DNA of 47,573 nucleotides from JAHEIJ01 sp040235565 (GTDB lineage Bacteria > Pseudomonadota > Gammaproteobacteria > UBA6429 > Thiohalophilaceae), in the NCBI GenBank assembly GCA_040235565.1, contig JBECLA010000133.1, positions 1 through 47,573 on the forward strand, read 5' to 3'. Positions 17,319 through 26,452 of the stretch are shown here, in pieces (within the stretch, counting starts at the first letter, position 1; each line of letters opens with the position of its first letter). The notes beneath the pieces are model-generated. The model was given only the letters and a program-made list of their open reading frames with translations. It searched no databases and was not told the origin of the DNA. A program made the translations under genes and the position numbers.

Positions 17319-18275
17319 TTACTCGCTGAAATTGCCGTACTGCATGAGGCGCTGATAGCGCTGATCCAGCAGCTTGTCGAGGGGCACGGCGTCGAGCACA
17401 TCCAGGCTATCCAGCAGGGCCTGCTTGAGCCGCTGCGCCATGCCTTCCGGATCGCGATGGGCGCCACCAAGCGGCTCGGTGACAATTTGATCCACCAGCC
17501 CGAGTTCCTGCAGGCGTGGCGCCGTCAGCCCCATGGCCTCGGCCGCTTCGGGGGCCTTCTCGGCACTCTTCCAGAGGATCGAGGCACAGCCTTCAGGTGA
17601 AATGACCGAATAGGTGCTGTATTGCAGCATCAACAAACGATCGCCAACGCCAATCGCCAGCGCCCCACCGGAGCCCCCTTCACCAATCACGGTGCAGACA
17701 ATGGGCGTCTTGAGTTCCGCCATCACGAACAGGTTGCGGGCTATCGCCTCACTCTGACCCCGCTCCTCGGCCCCCACCCCGGGATAGGCACCGGGAGTAT
17801 CGATAAAGGTGAGAATCGGCAGTCTGAAGCGCTCGGCCATTTCCATCAGGCGCTTGGCCTTGCGATAGCCTTCCGGGCGGGGCATGCCGAAATTCCGGCG
17901 TACTTTTTCCTTGGTGTCGCGCCCTTTCTGCTGACCGATGACCATCACCGGGCGACCATCAAGACGGGCGATGCCACCGACGATGGCAGGATCATCAGCA
18001 AAGGCCCGATCGCCATGCAATTCTTCGAAATCGGTCAACACCAGATCCACATAATCCAGGAAATATGGCCGTTGCGGATGGCGGGCCAGCTGGGCAATCT
18101 GGGCCGATTTCAGATGGGAGAAAATGGATTCCGTCAGGTCCCGACTCTTGCTTTCCAGCCGGCTGATCTCCTCGCCGATGTTGATTTCCGTATCCGAACC
18201 GACATAGCGCAGTTCTTCGATCTTGGCTTCCAGTTCGGCGATGGGTTGTTCGAAGTCGAGGAAATTCAGATTCAT
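17319..18275 (-). CDS. accA: Acetyl-CoA carboxylase carboxyltransferase subunit alpha
   Basis: Alpha subunit of the carboxyltransferase that forms malonyl-CoA, the committed step of fatty-acid synthesis; works with AccD, not in this window. N-terminal signature MNLNFLDFEQPIAELEAKIE, the crotonase-fold core with TFIDTPGAYPGVGAEERGQ, and IGEGGSGGALAIGVGD with the oxyanion-hole glycines. Length 318 residues from the ATG at 18275 matches E. coli (319); the TTG two codons upstream is unlikely. It lies downstream of dnaE, the common dnaE-accA order. Confidence 0.97.
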   Translation of the reverse strand: MNLNFLDFEQPIAELEAKIEELRYVGSDTEINIGEEISRLESKSRDLTESIFSHLKSAQIAQLARHPQRPYFLDYVDLVLTDFEELHGDRAFADDPAIVGGIARLDGRPVMVIGQQKGRDTKEKVRRNFGMPRPEGYRKAKRLMEMAERFRLPILTFIDTPGAYPGVGAEERGQSEAIARNLFVMAELKTPIVCTVIGEGGSGGALAIGVGDRLLMLQYSTYSVISPEGCASILWKSAEKAPEAAEAMGLTAPRLQELGLVDQIVTEPLGGAHRDPEGMAQRLKQALLDSLDVLDAVPLDKLLDQRYQRLMQYGNFSE

Positions 18276-18350
18276 GATCAATAGTCTCGCATTGGCACAG
18301 GTACAGGAACCAGGCTTGTTTCAATAACTTAGGACCCAAAGTTTATACCG

Positions 18351-18356
18351 ATTATA
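18351..18356 (-). promoter_or_regulatory. Candidate -10 box for accA
   Basis: A perfect TATAAT on the minus strand about 75 bases before the accA start. A short GC-rich hairpin (CCGGG and CCCGG arms, 4-base loop) sits in the position of the spacer, and no good -35 box is present at 16-18 bases, so the call is weak. Confidence 0.3.
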
Positions 18357-18443
18357 GTGGCCGGGCCAGCCCGGATGGTCAGGACGTGACGATTGTAACA
18401 CTCTCAAGCCGGTTCAGGCGGTAGCCTCATTGTTGTCGGCGCG

Positions 18444-21400
18444 TTAATACACCATTTTGACCCGGGACTCACCCAGTACTTCCTTCAGCCGGTGCAGCAG
18501 CTCATCGGTGGGATGCACCCGCCAGGCCTCACCCAGGGCGATTTCTGCCCGCGCACCATGGCGTAAATAGTCGAGACTGACCGGGCAGCCGCCTTCCCGA
18601 AACGGCGCCAGGGTGGACTGCAGCTCGGTGATAAAGCCGTTGGCGGCACGCTGTTCATCCACCGCCACCACCAGTTTCTTGGCAAAGTGTTCCCGCGCCT
18701 GGTTGACATCGAAGATGCTGCGCGCACTCATCTTGTAACCCCCCGTGTACTCATCGACACTGACTTCGCCCTCGACCACGATCAATTTGTCCTTGGCAAG
18801 TAAATCGCGATAACGTTGATAGGGTTCAGAGAACACGGCCAGTTCAATGCGCGCGCTACGATCATCAATGGTAATGAAGGCCATGCGATCACCACGTCGG
18901 GTATTCATGGTCCGCATGGCAATGATCAGCCCTGCCACCACCACGGTTTGATCATTGGTCGGCTTGAGATCCACGATGCGGGCCGTGACAAAGCGACCCA
19001 GTTCTTCCAGGTAACGTTCAATCGGATGACCGGTGAGATACAGCCCGAGGGTTTGTTTTTCACACGACAGGCGCTGATCCTCGTGCCAGTCAGGTTGCAC
19101 CAGGTAATTGCCGGGACCGGTTTCCGCCTGGGGGCTCATGCCAAACAGGTCTTCCATACCGACTTCGCGGTTACGGCTTTGTTGTTCGGCAATCTTCAAT
19201 GCCGCCGGCAGGGAGGCCATCAGGGTGGCCCGGTTCTGACCGAACACATCCAGCGCACCGGCCATGACCAGCGCTTCCAGGGTGCGGCGGTTAACTTTCT
19301 TCAGTTCGATCCGCTGGCAGAAATCGAACAAGTCACGAAACGCGCCATTGGTCTTGCGCTCATTGATGACACTGTCAATCGCCGCTTCGCCGACACCCTT
19401 GATGGCACCCAGGCCATAGACCACCTTATCATTGTCCCGCACCGTGAAGCGGTGTTCACACAGATTAATATTGGGCGGCTCAACGGTCAGACCCATATCA
19501 TCACATTCATCGATCAGGGTCACTACCTTGTCGGTGTTGTCCATGTCCGCCGACAGCACCGCCGCCATAAACGCCGCCGGATAATGCGCCTTGAGCCAGG
19601 CCGTCTGGTAGGATACCAGCGCGTAGGCGGCCGAGTGCGACTTGTTGAAGCCATACCCGGCAAACTTCTCCATCAGGTCAAAAATATAGGTGGCGGTCTT
19701 CTCCTCCACTCCGTGTTCCAGCGCACCCAGGGTGAAGATGTCACGCTGCTTGGCCATTTCCTCGGGTTTTTTCTTGCCCATGGCGCGGCGTAACAGATCC
19801 GCCGCCCCGAGGGTGTAACCCGCCAGGACCTGCGCGATCTGCATCACCTGCTCCTGGTAGAGAATCACCCCGTAGGTCGGTTTGAGGATCGGTTCCAGAT
19901 CCGGATGGGGATACTCGACCCGGGCGCGGCCGTGCTTGCGATTGATGAAGTCATCCACCATACCCGACTGCAATGGTCCCGGGCGGAACAATGCGACCAG
20001 CGCGACGATGTCTTCGAAACTGTCGGGTTGCAGGCGTTTGATCAGATCCTTCATACCGCGGGATTCCAGCTGGAACACCGCGGTGGTCTGGGTCGCCTTG
20101 AGCAAATCAAACGCCGCCTTGTCATCAATCGGGATGGTAGTGATGTCGATCGGCGCTTCTCCGACGCCCTGTTTCTGCTGGTTGATGGTCTGCACTGCCC
20201 AGTCGATGATGGTGAGCGTACGCAGACCGAGAAAGTCGAATTTCACCAGCCCGACGGCTTCCACATCATCCTTGTCGAACTGGGTCACTAAATTGGTGGC
20301 GCCCTGTTCACAATACAGCGGGGTAAAATCGGTGAGTTTGGACGGCGCGATGACGACCCCGCCCGCGTGTTTGCCGGCATTGCGGGCCAGGCCTTCGAGC
20401 GACTTGGCCAGATCAATCAGGCCACGCACTTCCTCATCCTGCTGGTAGAGCTCCCGGAGGGCTTCCTCCTGCTCCAGGGCCTTGTCGAGGGTCATGCCTA
20501 TCTCAAAGGGAATCAGCTTGGCGATACGGTCCACAAAGCCGTAAGGATGTCCCAGCACCCGGCCCACGTCGCGCACGACCGCCTTGGCCGCCATGGAACC
20601 GTAGGTGATGATCTGCGACACCTTCTCGCGGCCGTAATGCTCGGCCACGTATTCGATCACCCGGTCGCGGCCTTCCATACAAAAGTCCACATCAAAGTCC
20701 GGCATCGAGACCCGTTCCGGATTGAGGAAGCGTTCGAACAGCAGGTCGTATTCAATCGGATCGAGATCGGTGATGGTCAGGGCATACGCCACCAGTGAAC
20801 CGGCGCCGGAACCGCGCCCCGGCCCGACCGGAATCCCGTGTTCCTTGGCCCAGCGGATGAAGTCGGCGACGATGAGGAAGTAACCCGGAAAGCCCATCTT
20901 GTTGATGACATCCAGTTCCAGTTGCAACCGCTCGTCGTAGACCTTGCGCTTGGCAGCGAAGTCCGGCGCAGTGACGTCAAACAGCTTGACGAGACGCTGC
21001 TCCAGCCCTTTGTGCGATTCTTCGGCGAGGAATTTTTCAATGGTCAGACCCGCCGGGATAGGATAATCCGGCAGGTAGTTCTTGCCGAGGCTCATTTCCA
21101 GGTTGCAGCGCTTGGCGATCTCCACCGTGTTCTCGATGGCCTCGGGCAGATCGGCGAACAGTTCGATCATCTCCTCAGGGGTGCGCAGATATTGTTGCTC
21201 GGAATGACGGCGCGGCCGACGCGGATCATCCAGAGTGCGCCCGTCGTGAATGCAGACCCGGGCTTCGTGGGCTTCAAAATCTTCCCGGTGCAGGAAATGC
21301 ACGTTGTTGGTCGCCACCACCGGCGTGACGGTCGTTGCCGCCAGCTCCACTGCCGCATGCAAATACTCTTCATCGCCATCCCGACCGGTACGCTGCAGCT

Positions 21401-21902
21401 CGAGATAAAAACTGTCGGGAAATATGGTGCGCCAGAACGCGAGGCAGGTTGCCGCTTCCTGGGTGTTGCCTGCCAACAAAGCCTGACCGATATCCCCCGT
21501 GCGGGCGCCGGACAGGGCAATCAATCCCTCAGTATTGCCCTCAAACCAACTTTTTTTGACCAGCGGCTGACCCCGGTGCTGACCTTCAATGTAGGAACGG
21601 GACACCAGTTCTGTCAGGTTGCGATAGCCGGTAGTGTTCTTGCACAGTAACACCAGGCGGAACGGCGGGCCGGCGTCCTGTTCATTTTCTATCCACACAT
21701 CCACACCGACAATCGGCTTTACCCCCGCCGCCATTGCCGCCCGGTAGAACTTGACCATGGCAAACAGGTTGCTCTGATCGGTAACCGCGACGGCAGGCAT
21801 CCCCGCCGCGGACACGGCCTGGACCAATGGCTTGATCCGGACCACGCCGTCGACGAGCGAATATTCGGTATGCAGATGGAGGTGAACAAACTGGTTTGGC
21901 AT
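18444..21902 (-). CDS. dnaE: DNA polymerase III subunit alpha
   Basis: Catalytic subunit of the replicative polymerase. The N-terminal PHP domain begins FVHLHLHTEYSLVDG; the polymerase palm has GPGRGSGAGSLVAY and PDFDVDF (near residue 400, two catalytic aspartates), with the third aspartate region later (FDFLGLRTLTII); the GYGFNKSHSAAYA motif, helix-hairpin-helix and OB domain follow. The ATG at 21902 gives about 1152 residues, close to E. coli DnaE (1160). An upstream TTG (21938) would add 12 unlikely residues. It is the first gene of the minus-strand housekeeping run and the last GC-rich gene before the composition changes. Confidence 0.97.
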   Translation of the reverse strand: MPNQFVHLHLHTEYSLVDGVVRIKPLVQAVSAAGMPAVAVTDQSNLFAMVKFYRAAMAAGVKPIVGVDVWIENEQDAGPPFRLVLLCKNTTGYRNLTELVSRSYIEGQHRGQPLVKKSWFEGNTEGLIALSGARTGDIGQALLAGNTQEAATCLAFWRTIFPDSFYLELQRTGRDGDEEYLHAAVELAATTVTPVVATNNVHFLHREDFEAHEARVCIHDGRTLDDPRRPRRHSEQQYLRTPEEMIELFADLPEAIENTVEIAKRCNLEMSLGKNYLPDYPIPAGLTIEKFLAEESHKGLEQRLVKLFDVTAPDFAAKRKVYDERLQLELDVINKMGFPGYFLIVADFIRWAKEHGIPVGPGRGSGAGSLVAYALTITDLDPIEYDLLFERFLNPERVSMPDFDVDFCMEGRDRVIEYVAEHYGREKVSQIITYGSMAAKAVVRDVGRVLGHPYGFVDRIAKLIPFEIGMTLDKALEQEEALRELYQQDEEVRGLIDLAKSLEGLARNAGKHAGGVVIAPSKLTDFTPLYCEQGATNLVTQFDKDDVEAVGLVKFDFLGLRTLTIIDWAVQTINQQKQGVGEAPIDITTIPIDDKAAFDLLKATQTTAVFQLESRGMKDLIKRLQPDSFEDIVALVALFRPGPLQSGMVDDFINRKHGRARVEYPHPDLEPILKPTYGVILYQEQVMQIAQVLAGYTLGAADLLRRAMGKKKPEEMAKQRDIFTLGALEHGVEEKTATYIFDLMEKFAGYGFNKSHSAAYALVSYQTAWLKAHYPAAFMAAVLSADMDNTDKVVTLIDECDDMGLTVEPPNINLCEHRFTVRDNDKVVYGLGAIKGVGEAAIDSVINERKTNGAFRDLFDFCQRIELKKVNRRTLEALVMAGALDVFGQNRATLMASLPAALKIAEQQSRNREVGMEDLFGMSPQAETGPGNYLVQPDWHEDQRLSCEKQTLGLYLTGHPIERYLEELGRFVTARIVDLKPTNDQTVVVAGLIIAMRTMNTRRGDRMAFITIDDRSARIELAVFSEPYQRYRDLLAKDKLIVVEGEVSVDEYTGGYKMSARSIFDVNQAREHFAKKLVVAVDEQRAANGFITELQSTLAPFREGGCPVSLDYLRHGARAEIALGEAWRVHPTDELLHRLKEVLGESRVKMVY

Positions 21903-22083
21903 GCGCTCAAGTGTCGGGTCAAACGCCGATGTGTGCAAGCCTTGACAGACAGTTTACGCACATTTGACTATTGCAAACCAAATCAAAAATCAATAGGTTA
22001 CTCAACAAGCAGAGAGTTGAATAAATAATGTGCATTCCCCGACATTAAGCCAACGTATTATTCATTTAATCAACATAATTGAA

Positions 22084-22133
22084 GGAACCTTTGATTAAGT
22101 CACATTTCGTCACTCCGGCGTGATCAGAGGTCC
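22084..22133. promoter_or_regulatory. Imperfect inverted repeat in the dnaE-cysC divergent spacer
   Basis: GGAACCTTTGAT (22084-22095) pairs with ATCAGAGGTCC (22123-22133) apart from one bulged A and one G-U pair; the loop contains two GTCAC words. It lies about 55 bases before cysC in the 287-base spacer between dnaE and cysC. The rest of that spacer is AT-rich and shows no gene or clear promoter. It could be a leader structure or an operator; no known element was recognised. Confidence 0.35.
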
Positions 22134-22189
22134 CTTAGAAACCAAGCACAATAAGAACCGGGAATTTTTGAACAGGAATTTGCATCCCT

Positions 22190-22834
22190 ATGAACGACAA
22201 GCCAGAAGACGTGCAGCCTAAAAGCAGTAATACCGTCTGGCATCACGCCACGGTCACGCGCGAGCGGCGCCAGGATCTCAACAATCACAAGAGCGTAATT
22301 TTATGGTTTACCGGTTTGTCCGGCTCGGGCAAATCCACCCTCGCGCATGCGGTGGAAGAAGAACTCTATCAAAACAAGTGCCGTACCTATGTAATGGACG
22401 GTGATAATGTACGCCATGGGCTATGTAGTGATCTCGGCTTCTCCGATGAGGATAGAAAGGAAAATGTTCGTCGCATCGGCAATGTCGCCAAACTGTTTCT
22501 TGATGCCGGCGCCATCGTGTTAACCGCGTTTATCTCACCCTTCCACGAAGATCGTGAAATCGTTCGCAATCTGGTACTGCCAGGTGATTTTCTGGAAATA
22601 TATTGTAATGCACCATTAGAAGTCTGCGAGCAACGGGATATCAAAGGGATTTACAAAAAAGCCCGGGAAGGAATCATCAAGGACTTCACCGGTATTTCTT
22701 CACCTTATGAAGCACCAGTTAATCCCGAATTGATCGTTAATACCGGTGAGGACTCTCTCGAAGCTTGTGTTTCGCAGGTAATAGGCTTACTGAAACAACG
22801 CGGTATCATTTCACAATCTGATATCACAAAATAA
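22190..22834 (+). CDS. cysC: Adenylyl-sulfate kinase (APS kinase)
   Basis: Phosphorylates adenylyl sulfate to PAPS, the donor for sulfate reduction or sulfotransferases. The P-loop is GLSGSGKST (residues 43-51); MDGDNVRHGLCSDLGFSDEDRKENVRR is the APS/nucleotide-binding stretch (positions about 74-100), and AFISPFHEDR follows. Length 214 residues is normal for a stand-alone kinase. AGGA lies 13 bases before the ATG. No cysD, cysN, cysH or sulfotransferase is in the window; next to galE and the polysaccharide genes it could feed sulfation of a glycan, which is inference. It starts the plus-strand pair cysC-galE at the edge of the AT-rich region. Confidence 0.94.
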   Translation: MNDKPEDVQPKSSNTVWHHATVTRERRQDLNNHKSVILWFTGLSGSGKSTLAHAVEEELYQNKCRTYVMDGDNVRHGLCSDLGFSDEDRKENVRRIGNVAKLFLDAGAIVLTAFISPFHEDREIVRNLVLPGDFLEIYCNAPLEVCEQRDIKGIYKKAREGIIKDFTGISSPYEAPVNPELIVNTGEDSLEACVSQVIGLLKQRGIISQSDITK

Positions 22835-22851
22835 ACAACAGGTTATTCGTT

Positions 22852-23835
22852 ATGCAGGGAAACAGTATTCTGGTTACTGGTGGCGCCGGCTACATCGGTA
22901 GTCACGTGGTGAAATTACTGGGTGAGAACAACGAAAACGTCGTTGTGCTTGACAACCTTTCAAAGGGATTCAAGGAAGCGGTGCTGTATGGCGAGCTTGT
23001 TGTTGGTAATACTGGCGACAAGGAACTGGTCTCGAAAATAATCCAGCACTATAACGTCGATACCGTAATGCATTTTGCGGCGCATACGGTCGTCCCGGAA
23101 TCAGTATCCAATCCCTTGAAGTATTACGGCAATAATACCTGTAACACCCGCAACTTGCTGGAAGTCTGCCAGTTGCAAAACGTGAAACATTTTATTTTCT
23201 CATCCACAGCGGCGGTCTATGGCATACCTGATAGCGAAACGGTTAACGAAGAGTCATCGCTTGCGCCAATCAATGCCTATGGTACTTCCAAGCTCATGTC
23301 GGAGTGGATGCTACGTGATCTGGCGCAGGCCAGTAATTTGAAGTATGTCACCCTGCGTTATTTCAATGTGGCCGGCTGCGATCCGGATGGCAAAATTGGC
23401 CAATCCACACCTGGCGCAACCTTATTAACCAAGGTCGCTTGTGAAACGGCTGTGGGTAAGCGTTCTTCTGTATCTATATTTGGCACGGATTACCCCACCA
23501 AAGACGGTACCGGCGTGAGAGACTATATTCATGTGATAGATCTTGCTGATGCCCATCTCAAAGCGCTGGACTACTTGCGAAAGGGTGGCGAATCAACAAC
23601 GCTGAATGTCGGCTATGGTCACGGCTATAGCGTGCGAGAAGTACTTGATGCGGTACAACACGTTAACAATGCACCGTTTAAAATACGAGAAGAGCCACGG
23701 CGACCCGGTGATCCACCTGTCTTGATTGCTGACGCCAAACAGATCCGCAAGGTGTTAGGCTGGACTCCTCAGTATGATGATTTAGATTCTATAGTTAAAA
23801 CTGCCCTTGAATGGGAAAGAAAACTGGCCTATTGA
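22852..23835 (+). CDS. galE: UDP-glucose 4-epimerase
   Basis: NAD-dependent interconversion of UDP-glucose and UDP-galactose (or the N-acetyl forms), supplying galactose-type donors for polysaccharide. The NAD motif is GGAGYIG (residues 10-16), the catalytic Tyr-Lys pair is Y143 and K147 in NAYGTSK, and the YFNVAGCDPDG and RDYIHVIDLADAH motifs are GalE-specific. Length 327 residues is normal. It follows cysC by 17 bases in the same direction and converges on a minus-strand operon across 50 bases lacking a clear terminator. Confidence 0.94.
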   Translation: MQGNSILVTGGAGYIGSHVVKLLGENNENVVVLDNLSKGFKEAVLYGELVVGNTGDKELVSKIIQHYNVDTVMHFAAHTVVPESVSNPLKYYGNNTCNTRNLLEVCQLQNVKHFIFSSTAAVYGIPDSETVNEESSLAPINAYGTSKLMSEWMLRDLAQASNLKYVTLRYFNVAGCDPDGKIGQSTPGATLLTKVACETAVGKRSSVSIFGTDYPTKDGTGVRDYIHVIDLADAHLKALDYLRKGGESTTLNVGYGHGYSVREVLDAVQHVNNAPFKIREEPRRPGDPPVLIADAKQIRKVLGWTPQYDDLDSIVKTALEWERKLAY

Positions 23836-23885
23836 AATGCTTAAGGAAATTGAACAATTAATCAATTATTCGCATCAGGTGTTCA

Positions 23886-24086
23886 TTAGCTTTGTTTCGC
23901 ACCCAATACATGCAATTTTGCAAGGCAGGCAAATACCATAATCGCGATACTACCGATGAACAAAGTCTGCGTTTCAAATCCGAAAATAAAAAATTGTCCG
24001 CTTAATCGCACCAGTCCGGCTGCCAGACCAACCAGAATCCCAATCACAGCCGCAATATTTCCCGCAAGCTCAATATAATTATTCAT
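23886..24086 (-). CDS. Small two-helix membrane protein, unknown
   Basis: 66 residues with two hydrophobic segments (about 8-28 and 38-58), the first of them Gly/Ala/Val-rich (AAVIGILVGLAAG). Not recognised as any family. AGGAG stands six bases before the ATG. It is the last gene of the minus-strand set that includes the HPr-kinase-like and PqqD-like genes, 50 bases after the nucleotidyltransferase, and could be a membrane partner of that system. The reading frame, ribosome site and hydrophobic pattern support a real gene; role unknown. Confidence 0.65.
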   Translation of the reverse strand: MNNYIELAGNIAAVIGILVGLAAGLVRLSGQFFIFGFETQTLFIGSIAIMVFACLAKLHVLGAKQS

Positions 24087-24136
24087 GATAGGCTCCTAAT
24101 CAAGATACAATTTTAATTTAACTTATTTGAGTAACA

Positions 24137-25216
24137 CTAAATATCTTGCTTTTCTTTTATAACCGCCTTCCGCACCAGATGAGGAATAAGCAGGTACAAC
24201 GGCATTCGCAGATAATGCCCGCGAATGTATAACAACCAACGTGCCAGTCCTGTTAAATATATGTCACAACTTGAGTGGACAGGTACCAGGGCCCGTTTAT
24301 AGAGCGCGTCCATCAGGGATAATACTAGTTGATTGGGCCCCTCAGCCGCCACTTGTTGCATACGATGTTTTGGTATCGGCGTCTTTAAAAATCGTTGTGT
24401 ATATCGCAAAGCATAGTAGAGAGGACGTGTCAGCTCCAGTTCTTTTGCACGCTCTATCAATTGCATCCAGAAAGATTCATCATCACCGTATATTAAAAAA
24501 AGTTCATGCAAATCAAGTAAATCACGCAACCCGTGATCAAGTTCCCCTTCATAAAACAAATGTGTGGCACTATGCAGCACCATATCGGCCGGCATCAGTG
24601 TCCGTAGCGATTCATCATCAGAAACCGGAATAGAGGCATCAAACAATTTTTTTGCATCCGGTTGAGCTTTGGTAGTTTCTGGCAAAATATGATGATGAAC
24701 GTCAATCACAGTCTGGCGCCGTCGATGCCGCATTGGTGGAATCTCATGCATCCATTTGCGGTAATACCGTTGATCATAATCATCCGTTTTAGCCGTCAAC
24801 CAGCCATGAATAAGTAATGCCCGCTCAACCACAGGGAGTGAGACTTTCGGTACCATAATATCAATATCGGCATAAAACCGACCACGTGCTACAGGCAGGT
24901 CTCGCATCATATAGGCGGCCCCTTTGAGGAGCACAATTGGAATCCCTGTCGCATACAGCGCGTGCTGAATTCGGTTTACCTCCCACCTCAATACACGTTC
25001 ATGTTTTTGCGCCAAAGCCCAGGCTGAAATCAAATGCTTGGCAACAGACTCAGGCACTTTGACCAGCAACTGGTTTTGCTGAAGAACGGCATAAAGTCGC
25101 GCTAAAATATCTCCACGACGTGCTTGACTGATAAGCGTATCCCATTCACACAAATTATATGATGCAACACTTTCAGGATGGCAAAACACCCTGACTATCA
25201 GGCAATCATCTCGCAT
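24137..25216 (-). CDS. Nucleotidyltransferase-fold protein (NTP_transf_5 type)
   Basis: 359 residues. The core IPIVLLKGAAYMMRDLP (about residues 92-108) followed by YADIDIMV (115-122, D117 and D119 as candidate metal ligands) is the pattern of the Pfam NTP_transf_5/uncharacterised nucleotidyltransferase family, in which LLKG-x-A replaces the usual GS motif. A histidine-rich VHHH segment and a helical C-terminal half follow. Members commonly accompany HPr-kinase-like and PqqD-like genes in exosortase-type organisms, where they probably transfer a nucleotide or nucleotide-sugar moiety to an unknown acceptor; no substrate is established. It begins 19 bases after the kinase gene in a clear operon. 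Confidence 0.82.
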   Translation of the reverse strand: MRDDCLIVRVFCHPESVASYNLCEWDTLISQARRGDILARLYAVLQQNQLLVKVPESVAKHLISAWALAQKHERVLRWEVNRIQHALYATGIPIVLLKGAAYMMRDLPVARGRFYADIDIMVPKVSLPVVERALLIHGWLTAKTDDYDQRYYRKWMHEIPPMRHRRRQTVIDVHHHILPETTKAQPDAKKLFDASIPVSDDESLRTLMPADMVLHSATHLFYEGELDHGLRDLLDLHELFLIYGDDESFWMQLIERAKELELTRPLYYALRYTQRFLKTPIPKHRMQQVAAEGPNQLVLSLMDALYKRALVPVHSSCDIYLTGLARWLLYIRGHYLRMPLYLLIPHLVRKAVIKEKQDI

Positions 25217-25235
25217 AAAATATCTACAGGTAATC

Positions 25236-26147
25236 CTAATTTACTGCTGCAAGCTGATTGAATATTTCAACGGCTTCTTGAAGCTTGCTGTAAGTAAAAG
25301 TATAGCAATCACAACTATCAATTAATTTAACCAGCGTTTCAAACCCTGTCAGGCCAAGCAAGCTGTAATTAAACGCACTATCTGCTACATGCATAAACAT
25401 ACTGCCCTTGCTATCAGGTTCGAGATATGTTGCTGCACCTGGTGTATATCTTGGGATGACAATACAAGCAGGCTTTACATTTTGATCACTTTGGGCAACA
25501 CTTTCAGCCGGTGCCTGCATCAGTGAAACAGTCCCTTTACTTGTATCAGCGAATTCGCCAGAAAAAATTGCTTGTGGCGCGAATTGTTTAATGACTTTTA
25601 TTGATTCGTTTTTTAAATTAATTGGTCGCGCTAATGGCACCAGTTTCAAATCATCAAGCGATATCAAACCGAGTTCATCGGATAATAATCGCCAACCACA
25701 ACTGACCAGACCGGCACATAAGGTACTTTTACCAGAGCCAGGTGGTGCTGGAAGTATTACAGCAAAACCGTTTTTCTCAACAACCGCTGAATGCAGGATC
25801 AGATATTGATGCGCATGATTTGAAATACACCAATTTAAGCCCCATTCCATCATTGGGAAAGCTTGTTGGTATGGCAAAGGCTTGAACGGCACCTGATCGT
25901 CAAAATGAAACATTACCTGAGGACGGTACCAATGTCTCAACCCACGAGGAGTAGCTAAACGCACATGAAAGTCAGCAAACCCTTCACCAAGAAGCAAAGA
26001 ATTATTCGCATACAATTTGGCAAAATTATTAATTACGGAAGGTATTTTTGATTGTAAATGGGTAACAAAAGGACCAGTACGCAAATAGATACCAGAACCA
26101 CCAAGCTGCTGTTTCAAATCTTGTTGGGATAAATCTGAAATATTCAC
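25236..26147 (-). CDS. HPr kinase-related protein (HprK-rel-A type)
   Basis: 303 residues, with a Walker A loop APPGSGKST at residues 134-142 and a Walker B-like LLSDEL near 154-159, the arrangement of HPr serine kinase C-terminal domains (PEPCK-like P-loop fold). No ptsH (HPr) gene is in this window, and the N-terminal third has no recognised domain, so HPr is not the obvious target. The start is GTG, overlapping the PqqD-like stop by one base (TAGTG), so the two are translationally coupled. Known family: the HPr-rel-A kinase of gene sets with a PqqD-like protein and a nucleotidyltransferase. Role inferred: phosphorylation of an unknown protein or metabolite. Confidence 0.86.
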   Translation of the reverse strand: MNISDLSQQDLKQQLGGSGIYLRTGPFVTHLQSKIPSVINNFAKLYANNSLLLGEGFADFHVRLATPRGLRHWYRPQVMFHFDDQVPFKPLPYQQAFPMMEWGLNWCISNHAHQYLILHSAVVEKNGFAVILPAPPGSGKSTLCAGLVSCGWRLLSDELGLISLDDLKLVPLARPINLKNESIKVIKQFAPQAIFSGEFADTSKGTVSLMQAPAESVAQSDQNVKPACIVIPRYTPGAATYLEPDSKGSMFMHVADSAFNYSLLGLTGFETLVKLIDSCDCYTFTYSKLQEAVEIFNQLAAVN

Positions 26148-26434
26148 TAATAAGCCCGTTCAACCACTCCCAGTCTATCCAACTCGAATAATAATTCATT
26201 GATTTGCGAATGCAATTCTTCTCTCTCATCATGCTTGAATGAAGTCGTACATAATTGCAAGAGTTCATCGGACGTAGCTGGGTTTTCCTGCAATGATTTC
26301 AGTATTAGTGCAGCGAAATCATTGAACAAGTGGGTATCGCCAGAACCAGTGTTATAAACAACGTGTTCTTTTCCCCAGCTATGCCAATGTAGCGCAAAGC
26401 CGGAAATAGCTCGCCACCGTACTTGTTCAGTCAT
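26147..26434 (-). CDS. PqqD-like protein of the HPr-rel-A system
   Basis: 95 residues, compact winged-helix type: a beta-rich N-terminal half (WRAISGFALHWHSWGKEHVVYN) with an FNDFAALILKSL core helix and a helical DELLQLC...LFELDRLGVVER end, matching PqqD/RiPP recognition element folds. In RiPP pathways such proteins hold a precursor peptide for modifying enzymes. No radical SAM or other known RiPP maturase lies nearby; the neighbour to the right encodes an exported cysteine protein and the neighbour to the left the kinase, which is the reason to suspect a peptide/protein client. Ribosome site is weak. Confidence 0.82.
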   Translation of the reverse strand: MTEQVRWRAISGFALHWHSWGKEHVVYNTGSGDTHLFNDFAALILKSLQENPATSDELLQLCTTSFKHDEREELHSQINELLFELDRLGVVERAY

Positions 26435-26452
26435 CCAGGAGAAAAATAAAGA

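Noticed and set aside
18417..18427. GGCGGTAGCCT on the plus strand, a match to the RfaH-type ops element
   Set aside because: It lies between accA and dnaE, antisense to both, 3.7 kb from the first polysaccharide gene and with no plus-strand transcript; likely chance in GC-rich DNA.
18816..19793. 325-codon plus-strand open frame
   Set aside because: Entirely antisense to dnaE, with no recognisable protein family.
20838..21650. 270-codon plus-strand open frame
   Set aside because: Antisense to dnaE; shadow frame.
21943..21948. TTGACA as a promoter -35 box for cysC
   Set aside because: No suitable -10 box at 16-18 bases, and it lies about 240 bases before the gene.
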